Shown in pieces: positions 22,277 to 31,200 of a stretch of DNA of 64,000 nt. The notes below the pieces were generated by a model that ran no database searches, was not told the origin of the DNA, and worked only from the letters and a program-made list of their open reading frames with translations. Source of the DNA: Pyropia yezoensis (lineage: Eukaryota > Rhodophyta > Bangiophyceae > Bangiales > Bangiaceae); contig CM020620.1 of assembly GCA_009829735.1 (NCBI GenBank), positions 21,550,020 through 21,614,019 on the forward strand. Reading direction: 5' to 3'. The position numbers were made by a program, and so were the translations under genes. Position 1 is the stretch's first letter; each line of letters opens with the position of its first letter.

Positions 22277-23850
22277 CATTGCAGTCGATGGTGGTAAACA
22301 CCGTAGCTTCCCCCTGGGAGTCGATGCATTCATCCATCCTTGGTAAAGGGTATGAGTCCTTCTTGGTAACCAAGTTGAGGCGTCGATAATCGATGCAAAA
22401 CCGAGGGGTTTGATCCTTCTTCGGTACGATTACGACTGGGGCACCCCACTCCGACATCGAAGGTCGTATCACCTTCGCTTCACTCATCCTCTTCACTTCT
22501 CCATCAACGATCTCTCGTTGCATGGGTCCCGCTCGGTGCGGTTGTGACCGGGCGGGGCGTGCGCCTGGTACCAGGTCTATACGATGTTGGGTTGCCCCAA
22601 TGGTACCCAAGGCTCCGTCTGTCCACATGACGTCATGCTTTCTTAACATCCGTCGTACCCCTTCGGCTACCGAAGGGGGAAGGTGGTCGAGGTCAGCCTC
22701 GGCCAGTGCCTTCAATGCTTCTTGGTCCTTCGGCGGAATATCCGCCGGTAATGATGGTCGACTAGGCTTCCCGTGATCGGGTTGCTGTCGCTCGGTGGTC
22801 TCGGCGACCGCCAGCACCTCAAGTGGTTCCACTTGACCTTCCTTGTCAGGGGTAAGGATATCTCCTTCGTAGAGCTCGGCAATCCCGAGGATAGTTCCCT
22901 TCGGAAGGGTGACTGCCCTACGGCGATAGTTCGCCATCACCAGGAGGGACGACCCTCCTGCTGGGAGGTCTATGAGACCGTTGGCCATGGTCAACCCATG
23001 GCGCTTGTACGTCCGCAGGTTGGACCGGACTCTGCAGATGCCTGCGAGGTCGCAGTTAACCGGGAGGACTGTCTCCGACAACGGCTCAAAGCGAGTTCGC
23101 TTGGCCAACCGAAGTGTCTTCGGCTCGACGCTTGCGTACACCTCAGCCACGTTAACGTGGCTCCCTTGTAGCGTCAGGTCCCTGACGATAGCCGTGTGTC
23201 CTCGCTTCGTCCCGTCGGCTTCTTGCAGCTCGACGGTCCTCCGGCCTGGCCGGATTGCATCCACGTGAACGTTGATGAAGGTGCATCCCAGTATGCAGGG
23301 CACCGATAGGGTCTCACACACCAGGAAGTCGACTTCCGTGGTGAGTTCCCCGATGGTAACCCGCAGCGACATCGCTGCGGTCGTGCGAATGAGGCGACCA
23401 TTCGCGTCCTTGATGGTGGGTCCCCGAGTCACTCTGACTCGCGGAAGCCACTTGCCCGGGAGGGTGTCCTTCCGGATAAGGTTGGGTCCAGCCCCTGTAT
23501 CCAGTACAGGGTAGTACGATCGTGTCGACTGGGGGTCAACCCCCAGTGTGGCTGATACCTTGAAGTTCTCCAAGGTGAACAGCACATGTTCTACACCGAT
23601 ATCCGGTGTTTCTCGGGCATCCTGGACAGGGCCCTTGTCTGGTTCCATGTGACGGGCTTCCCGTCCTCTCCTCCCAACCTTGGAGGTTGGTCATCAATCC
23701 CCTGACGCCGTGTCGTCGGGGCCGGAAGGTGTACCCGGGGGCTGATGCGGCGTCGGCTCAACCGCGCTCTCCGTGGGGCTTTCCCCGCGGTACTCCGGGG
23801 TGGCTTGCTTGGGTTACCCCAGCGCCCCCCGGTCATCCTTCCTCTTACTC
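22277..23850 (-). pseudogene. Pol of element A, N-terminal part (protease and start of RT)
   Basis: Aspartic protease with VLDTGAGPNLI, a linker, then the RT with FCIDYRRLN and TTIDCNAG, at which point the 214-bp element is inserted (TSD TCCGG at 22272-22276). From the slippery site at 23851-23857 the -1 frame is open to a stop at 23591, whereas the protease frame runs from 23648. An indel in the overlap therefore breaks the polyprotein. It would otherwise be a standard Ty3 pol. Confidence 0.8.
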
Positions 23851-26034
23851 GTTTCCCGCCCTTGGTAGGGTGCTGTCCGCCGGGACATCCGGCTGAGGAG
23901 GTGCCTCCTCGACGGCCAGTACTCCACCTGGAGCTGGCTGCCTACCCGGTGCGGGTCCGGGTGCTCTGGCGGGATACCCCCCGGTGGATGCCTTGCGTTG
24001 CGCCGCTGCCCGCCGAGACTCCTCGGGGATGAGTGGGCAGGAAGACACCCAGTGCTGGGGATCCCCACACAACATACATCCGGACGTGCCGGTCCCCCCT
24101 TGAGTTCGCATCGGGGTGACCCCGTAGCTGCGGTTGCCTCCCTCGGGCGCCCGAGTGCCTGCTCCCTGGTAGGCCTTGGGTCCTTGGGTCAACCGGAACA
24201 TGGACTCCCCCAACCGGTTGGGTCGGCCCGCAATCTGCGGGGGTGCCTCCGTGCGCACCGCCCATGTTGGCAAGGGTTGGTGAGGGTTACCCGTCACCGG
24301 GGAGTACCCCGTAGTCCATACGTACGGGACGCGACGTCCCGTGCCCTCGCTGACCTGGAACTGGGTCCCCGCCGGAGCAATGTACGCTACCGTACCGTGC
24401 TCATCAATCACCGGCGTCGCCGGTAGCAACAGGTGGCCCTGTTGGTCAACTAGAGGTTCACCCTCGCCCGTAGGGGTATGTTCGGTCGCCACCAGTACTG
24501 GTGCGGCCTTACGTTCCACCTTCTCTTGCCTCGGTACCGGGGTAAGACTGGGCTTGCCTCCCTCACCCTTGGGCTTCGGGGCCAAGGCACATTCCGGGTG
24601 TAGAACCCGGTAGGCGTCCCCTAGGGACTTGCACATATGCATCAGTCGACTGAAGTTCGTCCGGGCCGTATTGGCTCCCCGTGCGGATATCCGCACGTAG
24701 TTGGGTACTCCTGCGAACAGGATGGCCCGTAGTTCCCCTTCTCCGAGGAGCTTCCCCAGCTCGTAGTCGAGCTCTTGGATCCGGCGTCCAAACATCTCTT
24801 CATCCTCCCAGCTCTGGGCGGTGGCAGTGCGCAGAGCCCGGTAGCGGTCCTCGCACTTGTCCTCACTGAGGTAACTGCTCAGCAGCTCCTTGAGAATCCC
24901 ACGGTAATCCATGGGGGTGGCCGCGACCCTCATTCCCGGCATCGGGGATGCCTGGCGAAGGATGCCTCGCACCCGTTCATCAACAAAGAACGGGAGGATC
25001 TCCAGGGCCAGCCCCTCGTTAACGAGGGCCTTGTCCGCGGCTGCCTTGAAGCTAGTCAAGAAGCCGATGACTGCCAACGGGCGTCCGTTCGGCCCTCCGA
25101 ACATAGGGACTCCCTTCATAAGGGTCTGCATAGAGCGGATCGCCCGATGCGACGTATTACGCATCGATTCCGATACGGTGGTAGAGCGGTCCTCCTAACG
25201 ATAACGTTCCGGAGTAAGAACCGACCGGAAGACCTCGTTGACGATCTCCGTGTCAGCGTCCTGGATATCCAGTCGCTTAGCCAGTTGGTGAGCAAACTCA
25301 TCGGACTCCATCCGCTTCAGTAGGCTCGCAGTGACCTGCGCGGTCATAGCTTCCACCACTGAAGATGGTACTTCAGGCGTCGGCACCTCGGGAACCCGAG
25401 TCGCCTGGCCTCCTTCGTCGTGGGGATACTGTAAGAGGGTACCCCCTCCGCCAATAACCGACTCTCAACCGGCGTAAGTATCCGCCGGGTCGTGTCCGCG
25501 GAGTCCGCTTCGGGTGCTCCGAGCGTATCGCTCCGTGTGACTCCGTTCCAACTCTGCCGACGAGTCGGATCCATACCCCATTGTGTCCGGGGGTCGTCCA
25601 GGAGTAGCAACACCAGGGTTGACCCTGGTGGACTCCGAAAGTAGTCCGGCCGGTTCAAACCGTACCGGTGTGGGAGGAACACGTCGGGGTCCCGTCGTGT
25701 GGCGTGTTGACATCAACACTGCCATTGCGTCCTCCGTCCGCTCTTGACGAGCGTCGAGTCCGGAAAACCGGGCCTCGATGCGGGCCAATGATGCCATCAG
25801 GGAATCCCCTGGTGAAGGAGGCGGCGGAGTGAGGTCGGTCGACGACAGTTGAGGCGGGCCCCCGCCTCCTGCCGTCCGAGCCGTGCCAAACGTCGATCCG
25901 GCACCGGAAAGCATTGGCGTCTCAATGTTGTCGATCGGGTTCCCGATCCCGGTTCCCGTAGTCACCTCCGGAGTCGGCGTCGACGCCGATCCGTCATCTT
26001 GAACGTTCCCCGTCTCTTGGGTAGACATAGTCAC
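23845..26034 (-). pseudogene. Gag of element A with two in-frame stops
   Basis: A single frame of about 730 codons runs from ATG at 26034 to TAA at 23845. It is interrupted by TGA at 25465-25467 and TAG at 25195-25197. The N-terminal third is Pro/Ser/Thr-rich. The middle is a helical capsid-like region with LTSFKAAADKALV and FAGVPNYV. The C-terminus has a CCHC zinc knuckle, CMLCGDPQHWVSSC. It ends in GNE before the stop, as do the gags of B and C, because the slippery heptamer GGGAAAC lies there. Confidence 0.8.
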
Positions 26035-26235
26035 AATCAGTCAACCGACGTAACAATCACCACGAATAAGAGAGCGAGGGGGTAGATTGGGGAGAGTAAC
26101 ACTAGATCACAGTCAAAGGTAAAAACTCAACACAATCGATCAGGTCGCAACACCACGAGTACAAGAAAAGGACCGGATCCCTATCCGTGTGCCAGGGCCG
26201 AAGACGGCGTCACCACAAGGGTGACGGAAACCCGT

Positions 26236-26253
26236 CCCCTGCTGCTCCACCAA
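26236..26253 (-). promoter_or_regulatory. Primer-binding site of element A
   Basis: On minus the sequence TTGGTGGAGCAGCAGGGG directly follows the 5' LTR. It complements the 3' end of a tRNA ending ...CTGCTCC-A-CCA. The same 18 nt occur next to the 5' LTRs of B (11123-11140) and C (37229-37246). Confidence 0.85.
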
Positions 26254-26616
26254 TGTAGCACAATAGGAATCCGTCGCACGTCCACTCTCAGGGAACACTC
26301 ACCAAGGGGGATCGGCGCCAACGTCACCGGGAGGCCAAGGTTGCTGTCCTTGGAGCGCAAGCCACGGGACCAAGATGGGAGCCCAAATGGGAGGGGTTTG
26401 TTGTTCTACCTCGGCCGGCGTTGGATTCGCCGCCGGCCCCCACGTTATAAACCCTCGGAGACACTACTAACTACCCTCCACCCCAAGATGCAAGTCCCTC
26501 TGGTCATACGTAACTTATAGATACCGTGACCAGTACGGACTATAAACTTGAAAGCCAAGGATTAGAAGTAGCCCCCCTAATATTAGGGTCACAATACGGC
26601 CAACCATATTGCTACA
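26254..26616 (-). repeat. 5' LTR of element A
   Basis: 363 bp, the partner of 4132-4494. On minus it is followed by the primer-binding site. The TSD GCCCG follows at 26617-26621, within the transposase gene. Confidence 0.9.
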
Positions 26617-26621
26617 GCCCG

Positions 26622-27119
26622 GAGCTGGCCAAGATGAAGGCCGTCCTGGCATTGGAAGGTGCATCAACTATTCCGGAAGTCGTACTTGCAAAGAAGTACT
26701 TCCGGCTACGCTTGGCAAATGGCCAAGTTATTGGCACTGCGCCGACAACGGATGATGTGACCGACCGCCGGCGGGACCACCTGGTCCGGGTTAGCTCGTA
26801 TGTCCGGCGAGCTGCAGCGCGGGGAAAGGCGACTGTTCGTGTTCCTGTGAATGTGTACGGTGCCGTACATTATTTTGCTGTTGTCCTCATCGACGGAACG
26901 CCACGGGCGTATTCGTTCATAGAGTGTGTCAAGTCCGCGGCGGACCGGCAAGGCTCTTTTCGTCTGGTGGAGAAGCGGCGCGATACGGAGTGCTTCACGA
27001 GTCTGGAGGGCTCAATACGGTACGTCAATGTGTCGTCCATTGACTCGGCTGTGGGGACTCTTTTTGTGCGAGGGAGGCACGTAGTCTTGTACACCCGAGA
27101 GGTATTTAGTACAGAGTAG
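26622..27119 (+). pseudogene. Tnp2-like transposase, C-terminal 165 residues
   Basis: This continues the transposase frame after the GCCCG duplication (26617-26621). A segment with VYGAVHYFAVVLIDG resembles the small C-terminal domain of TNP2/Plavaka proteins. The frame then runs to a stop at 27117-27119. The frame is preserved relative to 1816-4131. As it stands the fragment has no start of its own and would be translated only from a chimaeric transcript out of the adjoining LTR. Confidence 0.75.
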
Positions 27120-27750
27120 AAAACTATGGTTTGGTTCTTGTCAGTCGCCTCTTTCCATGGACCGTTTTCAGTGGGACGTAGCATTGCCGTGACGCGAAGA
27201 GAACACATTAGACGTCTCTCTTCTGAGGGTGGTTGGGCGGCGGTGGGAGCAGACCTTCCGGGATGTGCTTCCCCGCAGCCGCGGCGGGGGCGGGACGTGG
27301 CCGCTCCCAATCGCCGCCCGTAGAATGCTGAGCGGACCGCGCCGCGCGCCGTCCCGCCGTGCATCCGTCAGGCCGGGCCTCTGTCTTTGTTCATCGGTTG
27401 GGCGCGCCCCACGACGCGGCGCGGGCGGCGGGCGCGACGGATGTGAGTAGCCTCGACAGACACGCGCGTCGTGATCTTCGTTTGCAGGACTTTGTACTCT
27501 GTAAGCACAAATGCATAATTGTTACAATTTCCAAATTAGATAAATTAAATGGTCAAGCCTCCACGTTTTCTTGCTGGCCTCCCTTCGCTCTGCCGCCCGC
27601 GCGCTTTCGTGGCTTGCCCACTCACGTCCGTCCCAACCGTGCACGCGTCACCCCACGACGTTGTCTTCATCTCGTTGCCGCCGCAGCTTGTCTTTGGCGC
27701 CGTTGCCGGACGCGCTGTGTTCGCGATCCTCCCCACCACCGCCGTGTACC
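27120..27750. other. Spacer between the two CACTA-like genes
   Basis: I see no supported gene. It holds GC-rich sequence (27220-27450), a short AT-rich stretch (about 27505-27550) and short frames without recognisable domains. It presumably contains the transposase 3' end and the promoter of the second gene. Confidence 0.45.
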
Positions 27751-28335
27751 ATGCCGTCACGAGCACGCGCACCGACGAGGACCTCCCCCCGTCAACCGTC
27801 TGGCAATGGTAAGCACCGTGCCTGCGTCTCATGTTGACCCTGGGCTGCGGATCTCCCCCCTCCTTCCCCCTCCCCCCCCCCTTTTCTCTTTTTAGTGCGT
27901 GGCTGGTGTAGCGTGTATGTCTTTTCGGTGTGCTGTTGCTGATGCGTTTGTACCTTTTTTTTGGTGGTTATGTTTTCTTTGTGGATCGCTGCTTTTCAGA
28001 CTTGGATGGCTTGATGGCGGCAGCGCAGATTGCTGCAGCCCTTGTGGATCCGCGTGCTGTCGGTTTACCCCTGGTCGCCGGGGTACCCGCTGGTGCCCCC
28101 CCCCCCCAACCCCCCCCCCACCCCGCAGATGCCCTCCCCCCCGGTCCGCCGGAGGGACCCACCCCTCCTTTGTCCGCCACCGGTGCCCCTCGTCCACCGC
28201 CTGCTGCTCGGCCAGACGCCGGGCCGAGTGCCCGGCGTCGCAAGAGTGGGCGGGGGGGGATCTTCCTCGGAGGGGATCGGCCACTGGACCACCCCGGCCG
28301 ACCCCTGCAGAAGATCAACGTTTTCAAGCGGCAGG
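27751..28335 (+). pseudogene. Second gene of the CACTA-like element, 5' part (two exons)
   Basis: My model: exon 1 is 27751-27808 (ATG in an ACCATGC context), the intron is 27809-27999 (GTAAGC ... TTTTCAG, 191 bp), and exon 2 starts at 28000. Exon 2 runs to 28335, where chromovirus C is inserted, and resumes at 37723. Together the coding parts are 870 nt, exactly 290 codons, which supports the model. The product begins basic, becomes Ala-rich and then Pro-rich (about residues 45-95), and reaches KINVFKRQ at the insertion point. The family is not recognised; CACTA elements often carry a second gene for a DNA-binding accessory protein. Confidence 0.55.
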
Positions 28336-28806
28336 TGTGGCAAAAACCACAAGCACACACGGCACCCAAGTTGGGGCGGTGTGCAAGGGCTTCCTCCCGT
28401 GTCGGGGGAACCGGAAGAAGTGCAAGTCGCACACACTCTGTCCCTGTTGTGGGGCAAACCCCCCACGGACAAACAAGAGGATGGTGTGTGGTCCAACAGT
28501 TTCTTGGTCGGGACGGGGACGCAGGGCCGAGCCCCGCTGTCCCTCCCCTTATCCCCCCAGGGTCCACTCAGAATCTCGCCACTCAGAATCTCCCACCCCA
28601 GCACCTGCCCACCGGGCCACACGAAAATTCAAGACGATAAATGCAGAAAACCGTCAAATCCAAGTTGGATTTACTACTAAGCTAACTATCCCAAACTTAG
28701 GGAATATGGACCCAAATGCAGGGGGAGGAACGGGTCAGGCTAGTGGCCTGCCGCCCCTTGCATGGCACGTGTTGCCCCCCCCTACCTGGGGGTCAATACT
28801 GCCACA
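28336..28806 (-). repeat. 3' LTR of element C
   Basis: 471 bp, starting TGTGGCA and ending TGCCACA on plus. It is followed by CTCCCCTCTCCTCAG, the minus-strand polypurine tract. Four differences from 37247-37717 (99.2% identity). Confidence 0.92.
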
Positions 28807-29145
28807 CTCCCCTCTCCTCAGTTCCGACCGACCCGGTCGGCCCTGTGAGGGGGTGCGTAAACGCACGTCTCGGCGTTGGGGGCGCGACTTGCTGTCCCCC
28901 CCTTGAGTACGTAACGCGGATGTGGAGGCGGTCACGTTGACCGCCCCTCTCCTCAAGCTTGCCCACTCGGCAGCTTGCTCTCCTCAGTTCACACTTCACC
29001 ATCACCACCACCTCCCCTTCACCTTCCACTGGGCCGCCTCACGCTGGGAAGGCCACCCGTATACCCACGATCCGAGTCCCCCTCAACTCGAGGCGGGTCT
29101 CGTGCTGCGATAGCCAGAGCGTCTCTCCCCAACTTGGGGAGAGCC

Positions 29146-31089
29146 ATGGCGACTCCGGGAGTGGAGACGGACTCTCTTGACGAGCGCATGGAGGACACCT
29201 CCTACGGTGCAGCACCCGCCGGGACTTCCGGCGGGGGCTCCGCGATCGCTCCGGGGGACGGGACTCCCGCGTCACCCGGCTTTGGGTTGACGGCGGGGTC
29301 TCCCCCGGAGGCGGGACAAGTTGTCCCGCGTGAGGCCTTGGGGCGGTGGTTTTACCCCGCTTGGCCTCTCTATGAGGAGGGGCTGACTGTTCTTCGCTGT
29401 GGCCGACTTGGCGCAGCGATGGGCCGGGTATGGGACCGCCTACGGGAGAAGCATCCCCGTAGGGTCGGGTTCCCTGCCGGCTTCAGGACGGACCAGTTTG
29501 CCTTCCTGGACGATAAGGAGGTTGAGGACGTTCAGCGGGCCAAGGCCATGGTGGACCGCGGGGGAACTATCCCGGGTCCCGGCGACTTGCCGACCTTCAC
29601 GTGGGACGCTGTGGCAACTCGCCCACCGTACCTTCACGAGGCCGATCCGCACACTCATCACTTTGATGTGCGGATGGAGAAAGACTTCCGGCGAGGTCCC
29701 TACTTGGTGACCTCGGCTCAACTTGAGTTTCCTCAACAGTCTGCTGCCAGTAAGGAGCAGTACTATCCGAAGAAGCCCGAGTGGTGGCCTCAAGTTGAGG
29801 TCCCCTACGGGTTCCCGGCGTTGTTGCCACGGTTGCTTGACCACTTCGGCTCCGTCATGTTGTCGGCTGCCCCTGATCACCTGGTGTGGGCCATGTTGGC
29901 CACCCAGTGGCTCCTCGAGGTCATGTCGACCTGGGTGTCCTGTGTTCACCGGCGGGGGATGCTCTGGCATCTCCCCCTCCGGCTCATCCAAGGTTTGGAA
30001 CAGCTCACCCCTCAGCTAGTTGCTGAGGGGTGCTCATCAGGAAAACTCACTCTACTTGAGGAGAAGCTCCGGCTCCATAAGTTTATCGAGTGGGAGAGCA
30101 TTGAGCACAAGTTGCGCCGCCCCACTCATGGGCCCAAGGACGATGGCGCACTTCGCCAGTTCGTGTGGGTCGCTCGTGAACTTCACGACGGCCGTGTGGT
30201 CCTACGAGAGGGGTTGGGCATCGGGGACTACCCGTATGCCCCGGGGGTGGATCGCCACACTGCGCCACCCCCGGACAAGCCCATAGTTATGGCTGTGCCC
30301 TCATATGATGACCATATGACTCAACCTACTGCGGGGGCCCCAAGTCGGGGTCGCAGTTACACCCGGGTACCGCCACCTCGGCGGGCCCCTCCGCTTCCTC
30401 CCGTTCCTTTCCAACCTCACGAGAACATCCCGATCAGCGTGGCCGTGGAGTCTTCCACCCCGGTGTCCCCCAACTTGGGGGCCACCTTCCTGACGGTATA
30501 CCCCAAGTTGGTGTTGCCGCCCACGCCTCTAACCTCAGAGATGATGATCACCACGTTGGTGCGCACCATTTCCTGGTTGGCCGCGTCGACCGCAACCCTA
30601 CAGAGTTCCGAGACTCCTCAACTTGAGGAGCGCGTTCGTCCTGCAGTGGCGACCGAGAGTTGCGAGTCGGTGGCGGAGTTTATGACAGCCGAGTTGGCTC
30701 GCATTGGGGCTATTATGCCCCAGCCAGTCCCACTTGGGCGTGGCAAACGTCGCGCGAGCCGGGCATACTCGCCTCCTCGCCGTCGTCGCCGACACTCGCG
30801 GCGCTCTCCTTCCGTATCGGAAGACGAGTTGTCTTACTCCGTTTCGGAGTACTCTACCCCGTCGGAGACGGAGTCTGTCCAGCGTCTGCGTCGCAAACTT
30901 GCGCGCAAGACCAGGCAGAAGAGTGGCCACGGTCGGCGCCACTTGCGCGACCGTGAGGGGCGCGACGGTTCCGACTTGGAGCCGCCGCCCCCTCCAAGGA
31001 GTGGAGACCGTTATCGGCGTGGGTCTCGCCGCTCGCCTCCACGTGAGGGCGAAGGCCGTGGAGTGGGAGAGTCTATCATGCGTGCCTAG
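29146..31089 (+). CDS. Antisense ORF of chromovirus C (647 aa, unknown function)
   Basis: An intact ORF opposite to gag-pol, ending 111 bp from the pol stop. ATG 29146 (MATPGVETD) is the best start, and the frame is open upstream. The first 60 residues are Gly/Ser-rich. The central domain (about 60-390) includes RRGPYLVTSAQLEF, YYPKKPEWWPQVEVPYGF (206 on), LLDHFGSVMLS (Phe 234), LATQWLLEV and RRGMLWHLPLRL (His 275), the block shared with the antisense ORFs of A and B. A Pro-rich linker leads to a helical segment (MMITTLVRTISWLAAS), then an Arg/Ser-rich tail (about 525-647) like an RS domain, suggesting nuclear RNA or DNA contact. No known retroelement domain is seen. Confidence 0.8.
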   Translation: MATPGVETDSLDERMEDTSYGAAPAGTSGGGSAIAPGDGTPASPGFGLTAGSPPEAGQVVPREALGRWFYPAWPLYEEGLTVLRCGRLGAAMGRVWDRLREKHPRRVGFPAGFRTDQFAFLDDKEVEDVQRAKAMVDRGGTIPGPGDLPTFTWDAVATRPPYLHEADPHTHHFDVRMEKDFRRGPYLVTSAQLEFPQQSAASKEQYYPKKPEWWPQVEVPYGFPALLPRLLDHFGSVMLSAAPDHLVWAMLATQWLLEVMSTWVSCVHRRGMLWHLPLRLIQGLEQLTPQLVAEGCSSGKLTLLEEKLRLHKFIEWESIEHKLRRPTHGPKDDGALRQFVWVARELHDGRVVLREGLGIGDYPYAPGVDRHTAPPPDKPIVMAVPSYDDHMTQPTAGAPSRGRSYTRVPPPRRAPPLPPVPFQPHENIPISVAVESSTPVSPNLGATFLTVYPKLVLPPTPLTSEMMITTLVRTISWLAASTATLQSSETPQLEERVRPAVATESCESVAEFMTAELARIGAIMPQPVPLGRGKRRASRAYSPPRRRRRHSRRSPSVSEDELSYSVSEYSTPSETESVQRLRRKLARKTRQKSGHGRRHLRDREGRDGSDLEPPPPPRSGDRYRRGSRRSPPREGEGRGVGESIMRA

Positions 31090-31200
31090 TTGGCAGCTGC
31101 CTTTGTTGTGAGAGTGTGAGGGTTAGGGCTGTAGTTAAAAGCCACTCTGCGTACCACTTCGACTTGAAGCACTCTCTTGGCACCGTCACTTGGCCTTTCC

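Larger units (their letters stand above)
4132..26616 (-). mobile_element. Chromovirus A (Ty3/gypsy), contains element B and a 214-bp element
   Basis: This Ty3/gypsy element lies on the minus strand. Its LTRs are 4132-4494 and 26254-26616 (363 bp each, 5 differences by eye), with a 5-bp duplication GCCCG at 4127-4131 and 26617-26621. Order in its own direction: 5' LTR, primer-binding site, gag (26034-23845), pol (23850-22277, then 10519-7924), the antisense ORF (5142-7382 on plus), polypurine tract (4495-4508) and 3' LTR. gag carries two in-frame stops and pol at least two frameshifts, so the element is dead apart from its LTRs and the intact antisense ORF. Confidence 0.9.

Noticed and set aside
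5142..31089. Antisense ORFs as envelope genes
   Set aside because: They are in the wrong orientation, and I see no signal peptide, membrane anchor or cleavage motif.
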